Origin: Mycobacterium seoulense
GTDB taxonomy: Bacteria; Actinomycetota; Actinomycetes; Mycobacteriales; Mycobacteriaceae
Direction of reading: 5' to 3'
NCBI RefSeq assembly: GCF_010731595.1
Contig: NZ_AP022582.1
Span: 2,976,001-3,040,000 of the forward strand
Length of the DNA: 64,000 nucleotides
The notes beneath the pieces were generated by a model. It worked only from the letters and a program-made list of their open reading frames with translations, searched no databases and was not told where the DNA came from. The translations under genes and the position numbers were made by a program. The stretch's first letter is position 1; every line of letters starts with the position of its first letter. Shown here piece by piece: positions 47,188 through 57,930 of the stretch.

Positions 47188-48198
47188 TCAGTCGTCGTCG
47201 GCGGCGTCGTTCACGGCGGCCTCGTCGACCACTTCGTCCACCGCGCCGAGCTCGTCCGCGCCGGCCTGGTTCGACGGCCAATGCTCACGCCACTCGTCTT
47301 CCGAGACCTCCCCGAGCGGGGCCACGTCGAATTCCTCCGGGACGCCGGCGCCCCGGCGCGTCGCGGCGATCGCCCGCTCGACCTCGCGGACCGTGTCCAC
47401 GAACTCCAGCACCGCCGTGCGCAGCGCGCCTTCCGCGTCACCGTCGGCCGTCACGGAAATAGAGGTGATGCCGGCGGGGATCAGGTCGGCGGGCAGGCCG
47501 GCCTTGCCGGCGCGTTCAATCACTTTCTGCGCCAGAGCCAGTGCCGGTTGCCCGGTGTGCACGTCGTCCATCACCGATTTCCTCGGCTTTTCGGCCGCCT
47601 TGCGCTCTTCCCACTGAGCCAGCTGCTCTTCGAGCGAAATGGTCTGCCCCGCAAGCACACCCGGAACCCGATTGCCCAACTTCCGCATCAGCGTGAGGGC
47701 GACGTCGTCGATGGTGAAGGGCAGCTGCGGGGCGTCCTCCGCGATACGGGCGTGAAAGAGCACCTGCAGCAACACGTCGCCGAGTTCTTCACGCAACTGG
47801 TCGGCGCTGCCGCTGCGCACCGCATCCAGCAGTTCGTACGTCTCTTCCAGGAGGAACCGGCGCAACGAGTCGTGGGTTTGCTCGCTCTCCCAGGGTCCGG
47901 CGGTGCGCAGCTTGTCCATCATCGCGACCACGTCGACCAGTCGTTCGCCACGCGGCGTCTCCGGCGCGGCGATCAACCGGGCGCCCGCGGACAGCCGTGC
48001 GGTCACGGCGGGATGGTCGGGGTCCGACGACAGCAGCACCGGCGCGTCGTCGCCGGAGTGCACCGGACGCGCGGCGGGCAGCGACCACGGCACCGCGACG
48101 GGCATCTCCTCGGTGTACTGCACCTCACCGCCGAGGTGCTCGATGGCCTCGACGGGCACCAGCGACGGGCGACGCGGGTCGCACAAGACGACGATCAT
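47188..48198 (-). CDS. mazG: MazG nucleoside triphosphate pyrophosphohydrolase
   Basis: The 336-residue protein has a poorly conserved N-terminal part, then the MazG fold: LRTAGPWESEQTHDSLRRFL, and the metal-binding EETYELLDAV with ELGDVLLQVLFHA (EExxE and ExxD). It hydrolyses abnormal NTPs to NMP and pyrophosphate. The acidic tail (VDEVVDEAAVNDAADDD) is typical of mycobacterial MazG. ATG 48198 chosen; the N-terminal extension in the open frame is low-complexity Arg-rich and not believed. Confidence 0.92.
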   Translation of the reverse strand: MIVVLCDPRRPSLVPVEAIEHLGGEVQYTEEMPVAVPWSLPAARPVHSGDDAPVLLSSDPDHPAVTARLSAGARLIAAPETPRGERLVDVVAMMDKLRTAGPWESEQTHDSLRRFLLEETYELLDAVRSGSADQLREELGDVLLQVLFHARIAEDAPQLPFTIDDVALTLMRKLGNRVPGVLAGQTISLEEQLAQWEERKAAEKPRKSVMDDVHTGQPALALAQKVIERAGKAGLPADLIPAGITSISVTADGDAEGALRTAVLEFVDTVREVERAIAATRRGAGVPEEFDVAPLGEVSEDEWREHWPSNQAGADELGAVDEVVDEAAVNDAADDD

Positions 48199-48247
48199 GG
48201 GCGCCGCTCCTCCCCATCGCTTCGCTCTGCATCGTCGCCGGCGCGGA

Positions 48248-51200
48248 TCATCGCGCTTGTCGCTCCTCACTGGTCGCAGGTCCTGAGCTCGTTATACCAA
48301 CGTCCTTCTGGGCTTTACCTTGCAGCGCCGTCACCAGATTGGCCACCATCTGCACCAATTCCACGTCGCGGATGCGTGCCGCGCCGACCCCGCCCGCCCG
48401 CGGAATGGGCACCTGCACGGTGGACGTCGTGGCGCGGTAGCTCGCCGCCGGATACATCCGCTTGAGCCGCACCTGGGCCGAATCGGGCAGCGTCATGGGC
48501 GACAACCGCACGGTCGCCGCCGACGGCGCCGACACCTCGGTGATGCCCGCGGCGCGGCACAGCAGCCGCAACCGCGCGACCGCGACCAGGCGCAGTGCCG
48601 GTTCGGGTAGCGCGCCGTAGCGGTCGACGAGTTCCTCCACCACGGCGTCGACGGCCGCGTCGTCCGCCGCCGCGGCCAGCCGCCGGTAGGCCTCCAGCCG
48701 CAGCCGGTCGCTGGCGATGTAGTCCGGCGGCAGGTGGGCGTCCACCGGCAGGTCGATGCGCACGTCCCTGGGCTCCTCGGCGGTGGTCACCGTCTGCCCG
48801 TCGGCCGCGGCCCGGTAGGCCTCCACCGCCTCGCCCACGAGCCGCACGTACAGGTCGAAGCCGACCCCGGCGACGTGCCCGGACTGCTCGATGCCCAGCA
48901 CGTTGCCCGCCCCGCGGATCTCGAGGTCCTTGAGCGCCACGGCCATGCCCGCGCCCAGCTCGTTGTTCTGCGCGATGGTCGCCAACCGGTCGTAGGCCGT
49001 CTCGGTCAGCGGCGCGTGCGGCGGGTACAGGAAGTAGGCGTAACCGCGCTCGCGGCTGCGGCCGACCCTGCCGCGCAGCTGGTGCAGCTGCGAGAGCCCG
49101 AAGGTGTCGGCGCGCTCGACGATCAGCGTGTTGGCGTTGGAGATGTCCAGCCCGGTCTCCACGATCGTGGTGCACACCAGGATGTCGTACTCGCGGTTCC
49201 AGAACCCCTGCACGGTGCGCTCCAGCCGCTCCTCGGGCATCTGCCCGTGCGCGACGACCACCCGCGCCTCCGGGACCAGCTCGCGGACCCGGGCCGCGGC
49301 CCGGTCGATGGAACTGACCCGGTTGTGCACGTAGAACGCCTGGCCGTCGCGCAGCAACTCGCGCCGCAGCGCGGCGGCGACCTGCTTGTCGTCCTGTGGG
49401 CCGACGTAGGTCAGCACGGGATAGCGTTCCTCGGGCGGCGTCAGGATCGTCGACATCTCGCGGATCCCGGCCAGGCTCATCTCCAGCGTGCGCGGGATCG
49501 GGGTGGCGCTCATCGTCAGCACGTCGACGTGGGTGCGCAGCGACTTGATGTGCTCCTTGTGTTCGACGCCGAACCGCTGCTCCTCGTCGACGACGACCAG
49601 TCCCAGGTCCTTCCACCGCACCCCGGTCTGCAGCAGCCGGTGCGTGCCGATCACGACGTCCACCGACCCGTCGGCCAGGCCCTCGATCACGGCGCGCGAC
49701 TCCGCGTTGTCGGTGAACCGGGACAGCCCCTTGACGGTCACCGGGAAGCCGGCCATCCGGTCGGTGAAGGTCTGCAGGTGCTGGTCGGCCAGCAGCGTGG
49801 TGGGCACCAGCACGGCGACCTGCTTGCCGTCCTGCACCGCCTTGAACGCGGCCCGAACCGCGATCTCTGTCTTGCCGTAGCCGACGTCGCCGCAGATCAC
49901 CCGGTCCATCGGGATCGGCTTCTCCATGTCGGCCTTGACCTCGGTGATGGCGGTGAGCTGGTCGACGGTCTCGGTGAAGCCGAACGCGTCCTCCATTTCG
50001 GCCTGCCAGGGCGTGTCCGGCGCGAACGCGTGCCCGGGGCTGGCCTGGCGTTTGGCGTACAGCGCGACGAGCTCGCCGGCGATCTCGCGCACGGCGCGGC
50101 GGGCCTTGGTCTTGGTGTTGGCCCAGTCGCTGCCGCCCAGCTTGCTCAGCGCCGGCGCCTGCCCGCCGACATAGCGGGACAACTGGTCCAGGGAGTCCAT
50201 CGGGACGTACAGCTTGTCCGACCCGCCCCCCCGCTTGCTCGAGGCGTACTCCAGCACCAGGTACTCGCGCCGGGCACCGCCGACGGTGCGCTCGGTCATC
50301 TCGACGAACCGGCCGATGCCGTGCTGGTCGTGCACCACCAGGTCGCCGGCCGTCAGCGCCAACGGGTCGACGGTGTTGCGCCGCTTGGCCGCCAGCCGCT
50401 TGCCCTCGACGGCGGTCGCCCGGCTGCCGGTCAGGTCGGTCTCGGTGATAACGACCAGGTTGGCGCCGGGGATGACGACGCCGTCGTGCAGCGGGCCCTT
50501 GAGCACGCTGACGACCCCCGGCTTGAGTGTCGTGTCCGCCGCGTCCGGTTCCAGCATGGCGGCGGGGGTGTCGGAATCGGCGAGCCGCTCGACCACCCGG
50601 TGGGCGGTCCCGACGCCGGGCGCGACCACCGCGGCGTAGCCACCGGTCGAGACGTGGGCGCGCAGCATCGCGAAGATGCCGTCGATGTCGTGTTGATGCC
50701 CGCGGGCCGACGGCGCCGCCCGGATCTCCAGCTCCACCGCCGCCTCGTCGGACAACTGGCTCAGCGTCCACCAGGGATGACCCGACCGCGCCGCCGCGGC
50801 GTGCACCTCGTCCAGCTCGGCGAACCCCGATCCACCGAACTGCGCCACGTCGACGGGCGCGTCGGTGCCCAACGCCGCGACCGACCACGAGGCCTCGAGG
50901 AATTCGCTGCCGGTCTTGATCAGGTCGGCGGCCCGGGTGCGCACCTTTTCGGGGTCACACAGCAACACCGGCGTGCCGGCGGCCAGTTGGTCGGTCAGCA
51001 GCACGTGTTCGCCGGGCCGCAGCACCGGCAGCAGCGCCTCCATGCCGTCGACCGCGATGCCTTCGCCCAGCTTGGCCAGCATGTCGGTGACGCTGCCGGT
51101 GATGGCGGGCTCGGCGCCGGAATGCCGGGCGGCCAGCGCGGCGGCCCGTTTCCGCACGTCGTCGGTCAGCAGGAGCTCGCGGCAGGCCACCGCGATCACC

Positions 51201-51907
51201 GTCTCGACCTCGATCTCGGGTATGGAGCGCTGGTCGGCGACAGCGAACATCCGCATCTCGCTGACCTCGTCGCCCCAGAACTCGACGCGCACCGGATGCT
51301 CGGCGGTGGGCGGGAACACGTCGAGAATGCCGCCGCGGACGGCGAACTCGCCGCGCCGGCCCACCATGTCCACCCGGGTGTAGGCCAGCTCGACCAGCCG
51401 GGCGATGACGTCGGAGAAGGCGATCTCCTGGCCGACGCTCAACGTGACCGGCTCGACCAGGCCCAGCTGCGGCGTCATCGGCTGCAGCAGCGAGCGCACC
51501 GCCGTCACCACCACCCGCAACGGCGGACCCAACCGCGCATCGTCGGGATGGGCCAGCCGGCGCAGCACCGTCAACCGGGCGCCGACGGTGTCGACGCCCG
51601 GCGACAGCCGCTCGTGCGGCAGCGTCTCCCAGGACGGAAAGGCCGCCACGGCGTCGCCGAAGACGCCGCGCAGTTCGGCGGTCAGGTCATCGGCTGCACG
51701 CCCCGTCGCGGTGACTACCAACAGAGGCCCCAACCGCGCCAGCGCACTGGCGACGAACAAGCGTGCGCTGGCTGGACCCACCAGGTGAAGCTCGGCCGGT
51801 CGCTCCGCCGCGCTCTCGATCAACTGCTGGAAGGTCGGCGCGGTGAGCGCCAATTCGACGAGCCCCGCGATCGGGGGTTCTGGGCGAGCAGGCCCCGGTG
51901 CGGTCAT
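48248..51907 (-). CDS. mfd: Transcription-repair coupling factor Mfd
   Basis: This 1219-residue protein has the UvrB-like N-terminal module, a CarD-like RNA polymerase interaction domain ([20 protein letters not shown]...EYLVLEY), and the RecG-like translocase (Walker [33 protein letters not shown]). A C-terminal domain folds back on the UvrB-like part. It removes stalled RNA polymerase at lesions and recruits UvrA. Long antisense open frames here are codon-bias shadows. Confidence 0.96.
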   Translation of the reverse strand: MTAPGPARPEPPIAGLVELALTAPTFQQLIESAAERPAELHLVGPASARLFVASALARLGPLLVVTATGRAADDLTAELRGVFGDAVAAFPSWETLPHERLSPGVDTVGARLTVLRRLAHPDDARLGPPLRVVVTAVRSLLQPMTPQLGLVEPVTLSVGQEIAFSDVIARLVELAYTRVDMVGRRGEFAVRGGILDVFPPTAEHPVRVEFWGDEVSEMRMFAVADQRSIPEIEVETVIAVACRELLLTDDVRKRAAALAARHSGAEPAITGSVTDMLAKLGEGIAVDGMEALLPVLRPGEHVLLTDQLAAGTPVLLCDPEKVRTRAADLIKTGSEFLEASWSVAALGTDAPVDVAQFGGSGFAELDEVHAAAARSGHPWWTLSQLSDEAAVELEIRAAPSARGHQHDIDGIFAMLRAHVSTGGYAAVVAPGVGTAHRVVERLADSDTPAAMLEPDAADTTLKPGVVSVLKGPLHDGVVIPGANLVVITETDLTGSRATAVEGKRLAAKRRNTVDPLALTAGDLVVHDQHGIGRFVEMTERTVGGARREYLVLEYASSKRGGGSDKLYVPMDSLDQLSRYVGGQAPALSKLGGSDWANTKTKARRAVREIAGELVALYAKRQASPGHAFAPDTPWQAEMEDAFGFTETVDQLTAITEVKADMEKPIPMDRVICGDVGYGKTEIAVRAAFKAVQDGKQVAVLVPTTLLADQHLQTFTDRMAGFPVTVKGLSRFTDNAESRAVIEGLADGSVDVVIGTHRLLQTGVRWKDLGLVVVDEEQRFGVEHKEHIKSLRTHVDVLTMSATPIPRTLEMSLAGIREMSTILTPPEERYPVLTYVGPQDDKQVAAALRRELLRDGQAFYVHNRVSSIDRAAARVRELVPEARVVVAHGQMPEERLERTVQGFWNREYDILVCTTIVETGLDISNANTLIVERADTFGLSQLHQLRGRVGRSRERGYAYFLYPPHAPLTETAYDRLATIAQNNELGAGMAVALKDLEIRGAGNVLGIEQSGHVAGVGFDLYVRLVGEAVEAYRAAADGQTVTTAEEPRDVRIDLPVDAHLPPDYIASDRLRLEAYRRLAAAADDAAVDAVVEELVDRYGALPEPALRLVAVARLRLLCRAAGITEVSAPSAATVRLSPMTLPDSAQVRLKRMYPAASYRATTSTVQVPIPRAGGVGAARIRDVELVQMVANLVTALQGKAQKDVGITSSGPATSEERQAR

Positions 51908-52014
51908 GATGAATCCATTCTAGGGGCGCCAAGATTCGTCAATTTCGAGCCCGGCGCCGTCAAGGGATCGTAAGGAAGACGGCCAGCCGACCGCGGCGGG
52001 CGCACGTTGGATTC

Positions 52015-53355
52015 ATGACACTGCTGGACATCCTGCCGTCCCTGGGTCAGGCGGCGACCCCGCGGTTCGATCCCGCGATCTGGCCCATCACCGCCCACCC
52101 CGACGAGGTGGGTGGTCTCTGCGTCGGCGGCGTGCCCCTGGCCGACATCGCCGACGAGTTCGCCACCCCCGCCTACGTCATCGACGAAACCGACTTCCGC
52201 CGGCGCGCCCGCCGTTATCGCAAGGCGCTGCGCGGCATTCAGGTGGTCTACGCCGGAAAGTCGCTGCTGACGACGGCGGTGGCCCGATGGGTCCGCGAGG
52301 AGGGCATGGGTATCGACGTGTGCTCGGGTGGTGAGCTGGCCGTCGCCCTCGCCGGCGGGACAGACCCCGCGCGGATCGTCATGCACGGCAACGCGAAGTC
52401 GCCCGACGAGCTGCGCGACGCCCTGCGGGCCGGGGTCGGGCGCATCGTCGTGGACTCCTGCATCGAGGTGGCCTACCTGGCGGGCGTGGCCCGCCGGCGC
52501 CAACCGGTGCTGATTCGCGTCACGCCGGACGTCGACGTCCACGGACACCCCGCGGTCGCGACCGGCGTCAGCGACCAGAAATTCGGGTTCACCCTCACCG
52601 GCGGCCACGCCGCCGAGGCGGTCAGACGGGTGCTGGCGCACCCGATCCTCGACCTGGTCGGCCTGCACTGCCACATCGGCTCGCAGGTCACCGACCCGGC
52701 GCTGTACGGCGAGGCGATCCGCCGGCTGATCGCCGCGATGGCCGACATCCGCGCGCGGCACGGCGTCATCCTCACGGAGCTGAATCTCGGCGGCGGGCAC
52801 GCCATCCCCTATGTCCCCGGCGACCGGGAGCTCGACCTCGACCAGCTGGCCGACACCATCGAGGACGCGCTGGACGCGGCCTGCGCCGCCGAGCATTTCC
52901 CCCGCCCGAGCGTGGTGGTGGAACCCGGCCGGGCCATCAGCGGCCGGGCCGGCGTCACGCTGTATCGGGTGTGCTCGGTGAAGACGCAGTCGGGCGGGCG
53001 CACCTTTGTCGCCGTCGACGGCGGCATGAGCGACAACCCGCGTGTGTCGCTCTACGGTGCCCGCTACACCGTTGCGCTGGCGAACCGGCACGCGCTGGGT
53101 CCCAAGCGGCGCGTCACCGTGGCCGGCCGGCACTGCGAAGCGGGCGACGAGATCGCCCGTGACGTCGAGCTGCCCGCCGACCTGCACCCCGGCGACCTGC
53201 TGGCCGTGGCCTGCACCGGCGCCTATCACCACAGCATGGCGTCGAACTACAACCTGGTCGGCAGGCCGGCCGTGGTCGGCGTGCGCGACGGCCGGGCCCG
53301 CGAACTGGTCCGCCGCGAGACGGTCGCCGACTTGCTGGCCCGCGACCGCGGCTGA
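52015..53355 (+). CDS. Diaminopimelate-decarboxylase-like PLP enzyme
   Basis: This 446-residue fold-III PLP decarboxylase has the PLP Lys in VVYAGKSLL, HCHIGSQ, NLGGGHAIPY, EPGRAI and the substrate loop CEAGD followed by the GAYHHSMASNYN Tyr region. It closely resembles LysA (meso-DAP to lysine), but M. tuberculosis lysA lies elsewhere, so this is probably a paralog acting on DAP or a related amino acid. It is divergent from mfd across 107 bp, with no lysine-pathway genes nearby. Confidence 0.85.
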   Translation: MTLLDILPSLGQAATPRFDPAIWPITAHPDEVGGLCVGGVPLADIADEFATPAYVIDETDFRRRARRYRKALRGIQVVYAGKSLLTTAVARWVREEGMGIDVCSGGELAVALAGGTDPARIVMHGNAKSPDELRDALRAGVGRIVVDSCIEVAYLAGVARRRQPVLIRVTPDVDVHGHPAVATGVSDQKFGFTLTGGHAAEAVRRVLAHPILDLVGLHCHIGSQVTDPALYGEAIRRLIAAMADIRARHGVILTELNLGGGHAIPYVPGDRELDLDQLADTIEDALDAACAAEHFPRPSVVVEPGRAISGRAGVTLYRVCSVKTQSGGRTFVAVDGGMSDNPRVSLYGARYTVALANRHALGPKRRVTVAGRHCEAGDEIARDVELPADLHPGDLLAVACTGAYHHSMASNYNLVGRPAVVGVRDGRARELVRRETVADLLARDRG

Positions 53356-53370
53356 GCGTGAGCGGGGCGG

Positions 53371-54018
53371 CTAGCCGTCCTGCAGCCTGGGGTCGGCTTC
53401 CAGGTGGGTCAGCCCGTTCCACATCAGGTTGACCAGGTGCGCGGCGACCACTTCTTTCTTGGGCTCGCGCGTGTCGAGCCACCACTGCGCCGTCATCGAC
53501 ACCGAGCCCACCAGCGCCTGGGCGTACAGCGGGGCCAGCTCCGGATCCAGACCACGACGGGCGAAGTCGCCGGCGAGGATGGAGCTGACCTGGCTGACGG
53601 CGTCGTTGAGCAGGCTGGAGTAGGTGCCCGAGCTGATCGCGGCGGGCGAGTCGCGGATCATGATGCGGAACCCGTCGGTGCGCTCTTCGACGTAGGTGAG
53701 CAACGCCAGCGCCACCCGCTCAACCCGGACCCGCGAGCGGTTGTTGGTCAGCGACGAGGTGATGCCGTCGAGCAGCGCCGACATCTCGCGGTCGACGACC
53801 ACGGCGTACAGCCCCTCCTTGCCGCCGAAATGTTCGTAGACGACCGGCTTGGACACGTTGGCGCGCAACGCGATCTCCTCGATCGAGGTGCCCTCATAAC
53901 CGCGTTCGGCGAACAGCGAGCGCGCGATGCCGATGAGTTGCTGTCGGCGCTCGCTCCCGGTCATCCGCGCGCGCGGCGCGCGGACCTCCTTGTCCGGCTC
54001 CTTATCGAGAACAGCCAC
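53371..54018 (-). CDS. TetR-family regulator (Rv1019-like)
   Basis: About 215 residues from GTG 54018; an acidic/basic N-terminal arm precedes the TetR HTH (RRQQLIGIARSLFAERGYEGTSIEEIALRANVSKPVVYEHFGGKEGLY). The ligand domain ends with AHLVNLMWNGLTHLEADP. Position between mfd and glmU matches Rv1019, reported as an autorepressor of its locus. It is convergent with the decarboxylase gene. Confidence 0.88.
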   Translation of the reverse strand: MAVLDKEPDKEVRAPRARMTGSERRQQLIGIARSLFAERGYEGTSIEEIALRANVSKPVVYEHFGGKEGLYAVVVDREMSALLDGITSSLTNNRSRVRVERVALALLTYVEERTDGFRIMIRDSPAAISSGTYSSLLNDAVSQVSSILAGDFARRGLDPELAPLYAQALVGSVSMTAQWWLDTREPKKEVVAAHLVNLMWNGLTHLEADPRLQDG

Positions 54019-54132
54019 GTCAATCAGCGTATAGCGTCGCGCGCGCCTGACCCGCCGTCTTTCCCTTGACGCCGCGATCGGCCCGCACACCGTCTAAAGT
54101 CTCTTGGTGGCGCGGGCCTACGGGGCTTGCGA

Positions 54133-54204
54133 TCCGTCGTGGTGTAATCGGCAGCACATCAGATTTTGGTTCTGAGAGTTCAGGTTCGAGTCCTGGCGAC
54201 GGAG
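54133..54204 (+). tRNA. tRNA-Gln (anticodon UUG)
   Basis: A 72-nt cloverleaf: acceptor TCCGTCG/CGACGGA with discriminator G, anticodon stem CAGAT-like around TTTTGGT (anticodon TTG), and T arm with GGTTCGAGTCC. CCA is not encoded. Position before glmU agrees with other mycobacteria. Confidence 0.9.
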
Positions 54205-54244
54205 CCCGAAAAGGCGGGAGCTCTTTGCTTCGGGCGTGCATGAA
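54205..54244 (+). terminator. Possible hairpin after tRNA-Gln
   Basis: CCCGAA at 54205-54210 can pair with TTCGGG at 54239-54244, with further short pairing inside. There is no T-run, so termination is uncertain. Confidence 0.35.
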
Positions 54245-54303
54245 GTGCCACGCTTGACGGCGTGTCGTCGTGCCAACGCGCACGCCGGGGTTGAGGAGAG
54301 TTG

Positions 54304-55779
54304 ATGGCGTCTCGTGGCGATACCGCGGTCCTGGTGCTCGCGGCCGGGCCCGGCACCCGGATGCGGTCGGACACCCCCAAGGTGCTGCACACGATCGCCG
54401 GGCGAAGCATGCTGTCCCACCTGCTGCACGCCATCACCAAGGTCGCGCCGCAGCACCTGGTGGTGGTCCTGGGCCATGACCACCAGCGCATCGCGCCGCT
54501 GGTCGCCGAATCCGCCGGGGCCCTGGGCCGCGGCATCGAGGTCGCCCTGCAAGACCGGCCCCTGGGCACCGGCCACGCCGTTCGCTGCGGCCTGTCCGCG
54601 CTGCCCGCCGACTACGCCGGTGTGGTCGTCGTGACCTCCGGCGACACGCCGCTGCTGGATTCCGACACCCTGGCCGACCTGATCGCCACCCACAACGCGG
54701 GGTCGGCCGCCGCGACCGTGCTCACCACGACGCTCGACGACCCAACCGGCTACGGCCGTATCCTGCGCACCCAGGACAACGAGGTCACCGCCATCGTGGA
54801 ACACGCCGACGCGACGCCCTCGCAGCGCGAAATCCGCGAGGTCAACGCGGGGGTCTACGCATTCGACGTCGCGGCGTTGCGCTCGGCGCTGAGCCGGCTG
54901 AGCTCCAACAACGCCCAGCAGGAGCTCTACCTGACCGACGTCATCTCGATCCTTCGCGGGGACGGGCAGGCCATCCGCGCCCAGCACGTCGACGACAGCG
55001 CCCTCGTTGCCGGCGTCAACAACCGCGTGCAGCTGGCCCAACTGGGCGCCGAGCTCAACCGCCGGATCGTCGCCGCCCATCAGCTGGCCGGGGTGACCAT
55101 CGTCGACCCGGCGACCACCTGGATCGACGTCGACGTCACGATCGGCCGCGACACCGTCATCCATCCCGGCACGCAGCTGCTGGGCCGCACCCAGGTCGGC
55201 GGCCACTGCGTCGTCGGCCCCGACACCACGCTCACCGACGTCAGCGTGGGCGACGGCGCGTCGGTGATCCGCACCCACGGCACGTCCTCGTCGATCGGTG
55301 CCGGGGCCACGGTCGGCCCCTTCACCTACCTGCGGCCGGATACCGTGCTGGGCGACGACGGCAAGCTCGGGGCGTTCGTCGAGGCCAAGAACTCCACCAT
55401 CGGCACCGGCACCAAGGTTCCGCACCTGACCTACGTCGGCGACGCCGACATCGGCGAACACAGCAACATCGGAGCGTCGAGCGTCTTCGTCAACTACGAC
55501 GGCGCCACCAAGCGGCGCACCACGGTCGGATCGCACGTGCGCACCGGGTCGGACACCATGTTCGTCGCCCCGGTGACGGTCGGCGACGGGGCCTACACCG
55601 GCGCGGGAACCGTGGTCCGCGAGGACGTCCCCCCGGGGGCGCTGGCGGTGTCCGCGGGACCGCAACGCAACATCGAGGGCTGGGTGCAGCGCAAGCGGCC
55701 GGGCAGCGCCGCCGCCGAAGCCGCCGAGAAGGCGACCCAGGCCGCCGACCCGGTGTCCGAGCCCGAACAGACATCGTGA
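54304..55779 (+). CDS. glmU: Bifunctional GlmU (UDP-GlcNAc synthesis)
   Basis: The 491-residue enzyme has an N-terminal uridyltransferase ([25 protein letters not shown]) and a C-terminal left-handed beta helix made of hexapeptide repeats ([44 protein letters not shown]) for acetyl transfer. It supplies UDP-GlcNAc for peptidoglycan and arabinogalactan linkage. GAGGAGAG precedes ATG 54304; TTG 54301 is an alternative. A variable Ala-rich tail closes the protein. Confidence 0.96.
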   Translation: MASRGDTAVLVLAAGPGTRMRSDTPKVLHTIAGRSMLSHLLHAITKVAPQHLVVVLGHDHQRIAPLVAESAGALGRGIEVALQDRPLGTGHAVRCGLSALPADYAGVVVVTSGDTPLLDSDTLADLIATHNAGSAAATVLTTTLDDPTGYGRILRTQDNEVTAIVEHADATPSQREIREVNAGVYAFDVAALRSALSRLSSNNAQQELYLTDVISILRGDGQAIRAQHVDDSALVAGVNNRVQLAQLGAELNRRIVAAHQLAGVTIVDPATTWIDVDVTIGRDTVIHPGTQLLGRTQVGGHCVVGPDTTLTDVSVGDGASVIRTHGTSSSIGAGATVGPFTYLRPDTVLGDDGKLGAFVEAKNSTIGTGTKVPHLTYVGDADIGEHSNIGASSVFVNYDGATKRRTTVGSHVRTGSDTMFVAPVTVGDGAYTGAGTVVREDVPPGALAVSAGPQRNIEGWVQRKRPGSAAAEAAEKATQAADPVSEPEQTS

Positions 55780-55867
55780 TTTTGGTATCTGGTAACCCGG
55801 CCGCGTTTCCGTACCATTCGCTACGTACGATGGGGCGTTCCATTCTCCGAACGGCGAGGGCAGTGCG

Positions 55868-56848
55868 TTGAGCCACGACTGGACCGATAACCGCAAAAAC
55901 CTGATGCTCTTCTCCGGCCGTGCGCATCCGGAGTTGGCCGAGCAGGTGGCAAAAGAGCTCGACGTGCACGTCACCGCTCAGACGGCGCGGGAGTTCGCCA
56001 ATGGCGAGATCTTCGTGCGGTTCCACGAGTCGGTGCGCGGCTGCGACGCGTTCGTCCTGCAATCCGCCCCGGCGCCCGTCAACGACTGGCTGATGGAACA
56101 GCTGATCATGATCGACGCGCTCAAACGGGGCAGCGCCAAGCGGATCACCGCGGTCATGCCGTTCTACCCATATGCCCGCCAGGACAAGAAGCATCGCGGC
56201 CGCGAACCGATCTCGGCGCGCCTGGTCGCCGACCTGCTCAAGACCGCGGGCGCCGACCGGATCGTGACCGTCGACCTGCACACCGACCAGATCCAGGGCT
56301 TCTTCGACGGGCCCGTCGACCACATGCGCGCCCAGAACCTGCTGACCGGCTACATCGGCGACAACTACCCGGACGGAAACATGGTGGTCGTCTCCCCCGA
56401 CTCGGGCCGGGTGCGCATCGCCGAGAAGTGGGCCGACGCGTTGGGTGGCGTTCCACTCGCCTTCATCCACAAGACGCGCGACCCGCGGGTGCCCAACCAG
56501 GTGGTGTCCAACCGCGTCGTCGGCGAGGTGGAGGGCAAGACCTGCGTGCTGATCGACGACATGATCGACACCGGCGGCACCATCGCCGGCGCGGTGCAGC
56601 TGCTGCGTGACGACGGCGCCGCCGATGTCGTCATCGCGGCGACCCACGGCGTGCTGTCCGACCCGGCCGCCGAGCGGCTCGCGGCGTCCGGCGCGCGGGA
56701 GGTGATCGTCACGAACACGCTGCCGATCGGCGAGGAGAAGCGTTTCCCCCAGCTCACGGTCCTGTCCATCGCACCGCTGTTGGCCAGCACCATTCGCGCC
56801 GTCTTCGAAAACGGTTCCGTGACGGGACTGTTCGACGGGGATGCCTAG
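55868..56848 (+). CDS. prsA: Ribose-phosphate pyrophosphokinase
   Basis: This 326-residue PRPP synthetase starts with TTG (LSHDWTDNRKNLMLFSG). It has FANGEIFVRFHESVRG, the catalytic flexible loop MPFYPYARQDKKHRGREPIS, TVDLHTDQIQGFF and the PRPP signature VLIDDMIDTGGTI. It makes PRPP for nucleotide, amino-acid and decaprenyl-phosphoryl-arabinose synthesis. It follows glmU by 88 bp. Confidence 0.95.
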   Translation: MSHDWTDNRKNLMLFSGRAHPELAEQVAKELDVHVTAQTAREFANGEIFVRFHESVRGCDAFVLQSAPAPVNDWLMEQLIMIDALKRGSAKRITAVMPFYPYARQDKKHRGREPISARLVADLLKTAGADRIVTVDLHTDQIQGFFDGPVDHMRAQNLLTGYIGDNYPDGNMVVVSPDSGRVRIAEKWADALGGVPLAFIHKTRDPRVPNQVVSNRVVGEVEGKTCVLIDDMIDTGGTIAGAVQLLRDDGAADVVIAATHGVLSDPAAERLAASGAREVIVTNTLPIGEEKRFPQLTVLSIAPLLASTIRAVFENGSVTGLFDGDA

Positions 56849-57205
56849 ATGGCTGCACAGCCAGAACAGGCCGTCATCTACCACAACCCCCGGTGCAGCA
56901 CCTCCCGCAAGACACTGGACCTGTTGCGCGACAACGGCTTTGACCCGTCGGTCGTCGAGTACCTCAAGGATCCGCCCTCGCGCCGCGAACTGGTGCAGAT
57001 GATCAGCGACGCCGGGATCGATGTGCGGGCCGCGGTGCGCAAGCGCGAATCGCTGTACGCCGAACTCAATCTCGCCGACGCGACCGACGACCAGTTGCTC
57101 GACGCCATGGTCGAACACCCGATCCTGATCGAACGGCCGTTCGTCGTCACACCGAAGGGCACCCGGCTGGCCCGGCCGGTCGAGAAGGTCCGCGAGATTC
57201 TGTGA
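56849..57205 (+). CDS. arsC: ArsC-family arsenate reductase-like protein
   Basis: The 118-residue thioredoxin-fold protein has the catalytic CSTSRK motif (HNPRCSTSRKTLDLL) and the substrate-binding RPF/VVTP segment (LIERPFVVTPKG), typical of glutaredoxin-linked ArsC. No ars genes surround it, and mycobacteria use mycothiol, so a general thiol-oxidoreductase role is possible. The ATG directly follows the prsA stop, and the stop overlaps the lpqT GTG. Confidence 0.85.
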   Translation: MAAQPEQAVIYHNPRCSTSRKTLDLLRDNGFDPSVVEYLKDPPSRRELVQMISDAGIDVRAAVRKRESLYAELNLADATDDQLLDAMVEHPILIERPFVVTPKGTRLARPVEKVREIL

Positions 57206-57849
57206 AACGTGCGTGCGCGGTCGCGGCCATGGCGCTGATCCTGCCCGCAGTCGCATGCGGGCCGAAATCCCCTGACTATCAATCGATCTGGTCGACGACT
57301 CCGACCACCACGACTACCACGACAAGGGTCGAGAAGCCCGTGCCCCTGTCGCAGTATCTGCAGAACATCGGCGTGACGGGGCAGCAAGTGGCGCCGGGCA
57401 ACCTCCCCGACCTGACGGTGTCGATCCCGACGCCGCCGGGCTGGACGGCGGCGAGCAACCCACACATCGCGCCCGAGACGCTGATGCTTTCCAAGGGCGG
57501 CAAGTATCCGACCGCCAGACTCGTGGTGTTTCTGCTGCGGGGCGATTTCGATCCGGCCCAGGTGATCCAGCACGGCAACGACGACGCCCAGCTCTTCGAG
57601 AACTTCAAGCAGTTGGACGCCTCGACGACGCCCTACAACGGCTTCCCCTCCTCGATGATCCAGGGCAGCTACGACCTGGACGGCACGCGGTTGCACAGCT
57701 TCAACCGGATCGTCATCGCCACCGGTTCCTCGCCCGCCCACCAGCGATACCTGGTTCAGCTCACCATCACCGGGCTCGCCAACCAGGCCGTCGAACAGTC
57801 CACCGACATCGAGACGATCATGCGAGGGTTCGTCGTCGCGGCGAAGTGA
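57202..57849 (+). CDS. lpqT: Lipoprotein LpqT
   Basis: A 215-residue LpqN/LpqT-type lipoprotein: signal with lipobox PAVAC (Cys19), a Thr-rich linker, then a single LpqN-like domain (TVSIPTPPGWTAA, ARLVVFLLRGDFDPAQVI, QGSYDLDG). GTG 57202 overlaps the arsC stop by four bases (GTGA). The function of the family is not settled; related LpqN is linked to envelope biogenesis. Confidence 0.88.
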   Translation: MKRACAVAAMALILPAVACGPKSPDYQSIWSTTPTTTTTTTRVEKPVPLSQYLQNIGVTGQQVAPGNLPDLTVSIPTPPGWTAASNPHIAPETLMLSKGGKYPTARLVVFLLRGDFDPAQVIQHGNDDAQLFENFKQLDASTTPYNGFPSSMIQGSYDLDGTRLHSFNRIVIATGSSPAHQRYLVQLTITGLANQAVEQSTDIETIMRGFVVAAK

Positions 57850-57865
57850 GTTCGGTCTTTGGTCG

Positions 57866-57925
57866 GCGAGATTGCCACCATGGTCGTGATCGGGGCTCGA
57901 ACCACAGCCCTGGCGGCAATCTCAG
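57866..57925. terminator. Long hairpin between convergent lpqT and the LuxR gene
   Basis: GAGATTGCC at 57868-57876 pairs perfectly with GGCAATCTC at 57915-57923, extended inward by CCA/TGG after one mismatch. It sits in the 81-bp gap between convergent stops. It lacks a T-run, but its place suggests a bidirectional transcription stop. Confidence 0.55.
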
Positions 57926-57930
57926 CGTGA

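Noticed and set aside
48734..51973. A 1079-codon open frame on the plus strand
   Set aside because: It is antisense to mfd, His/Arg/Gln-rich and without motifs; high-GC codon bias on the opposite strand produces such frames.
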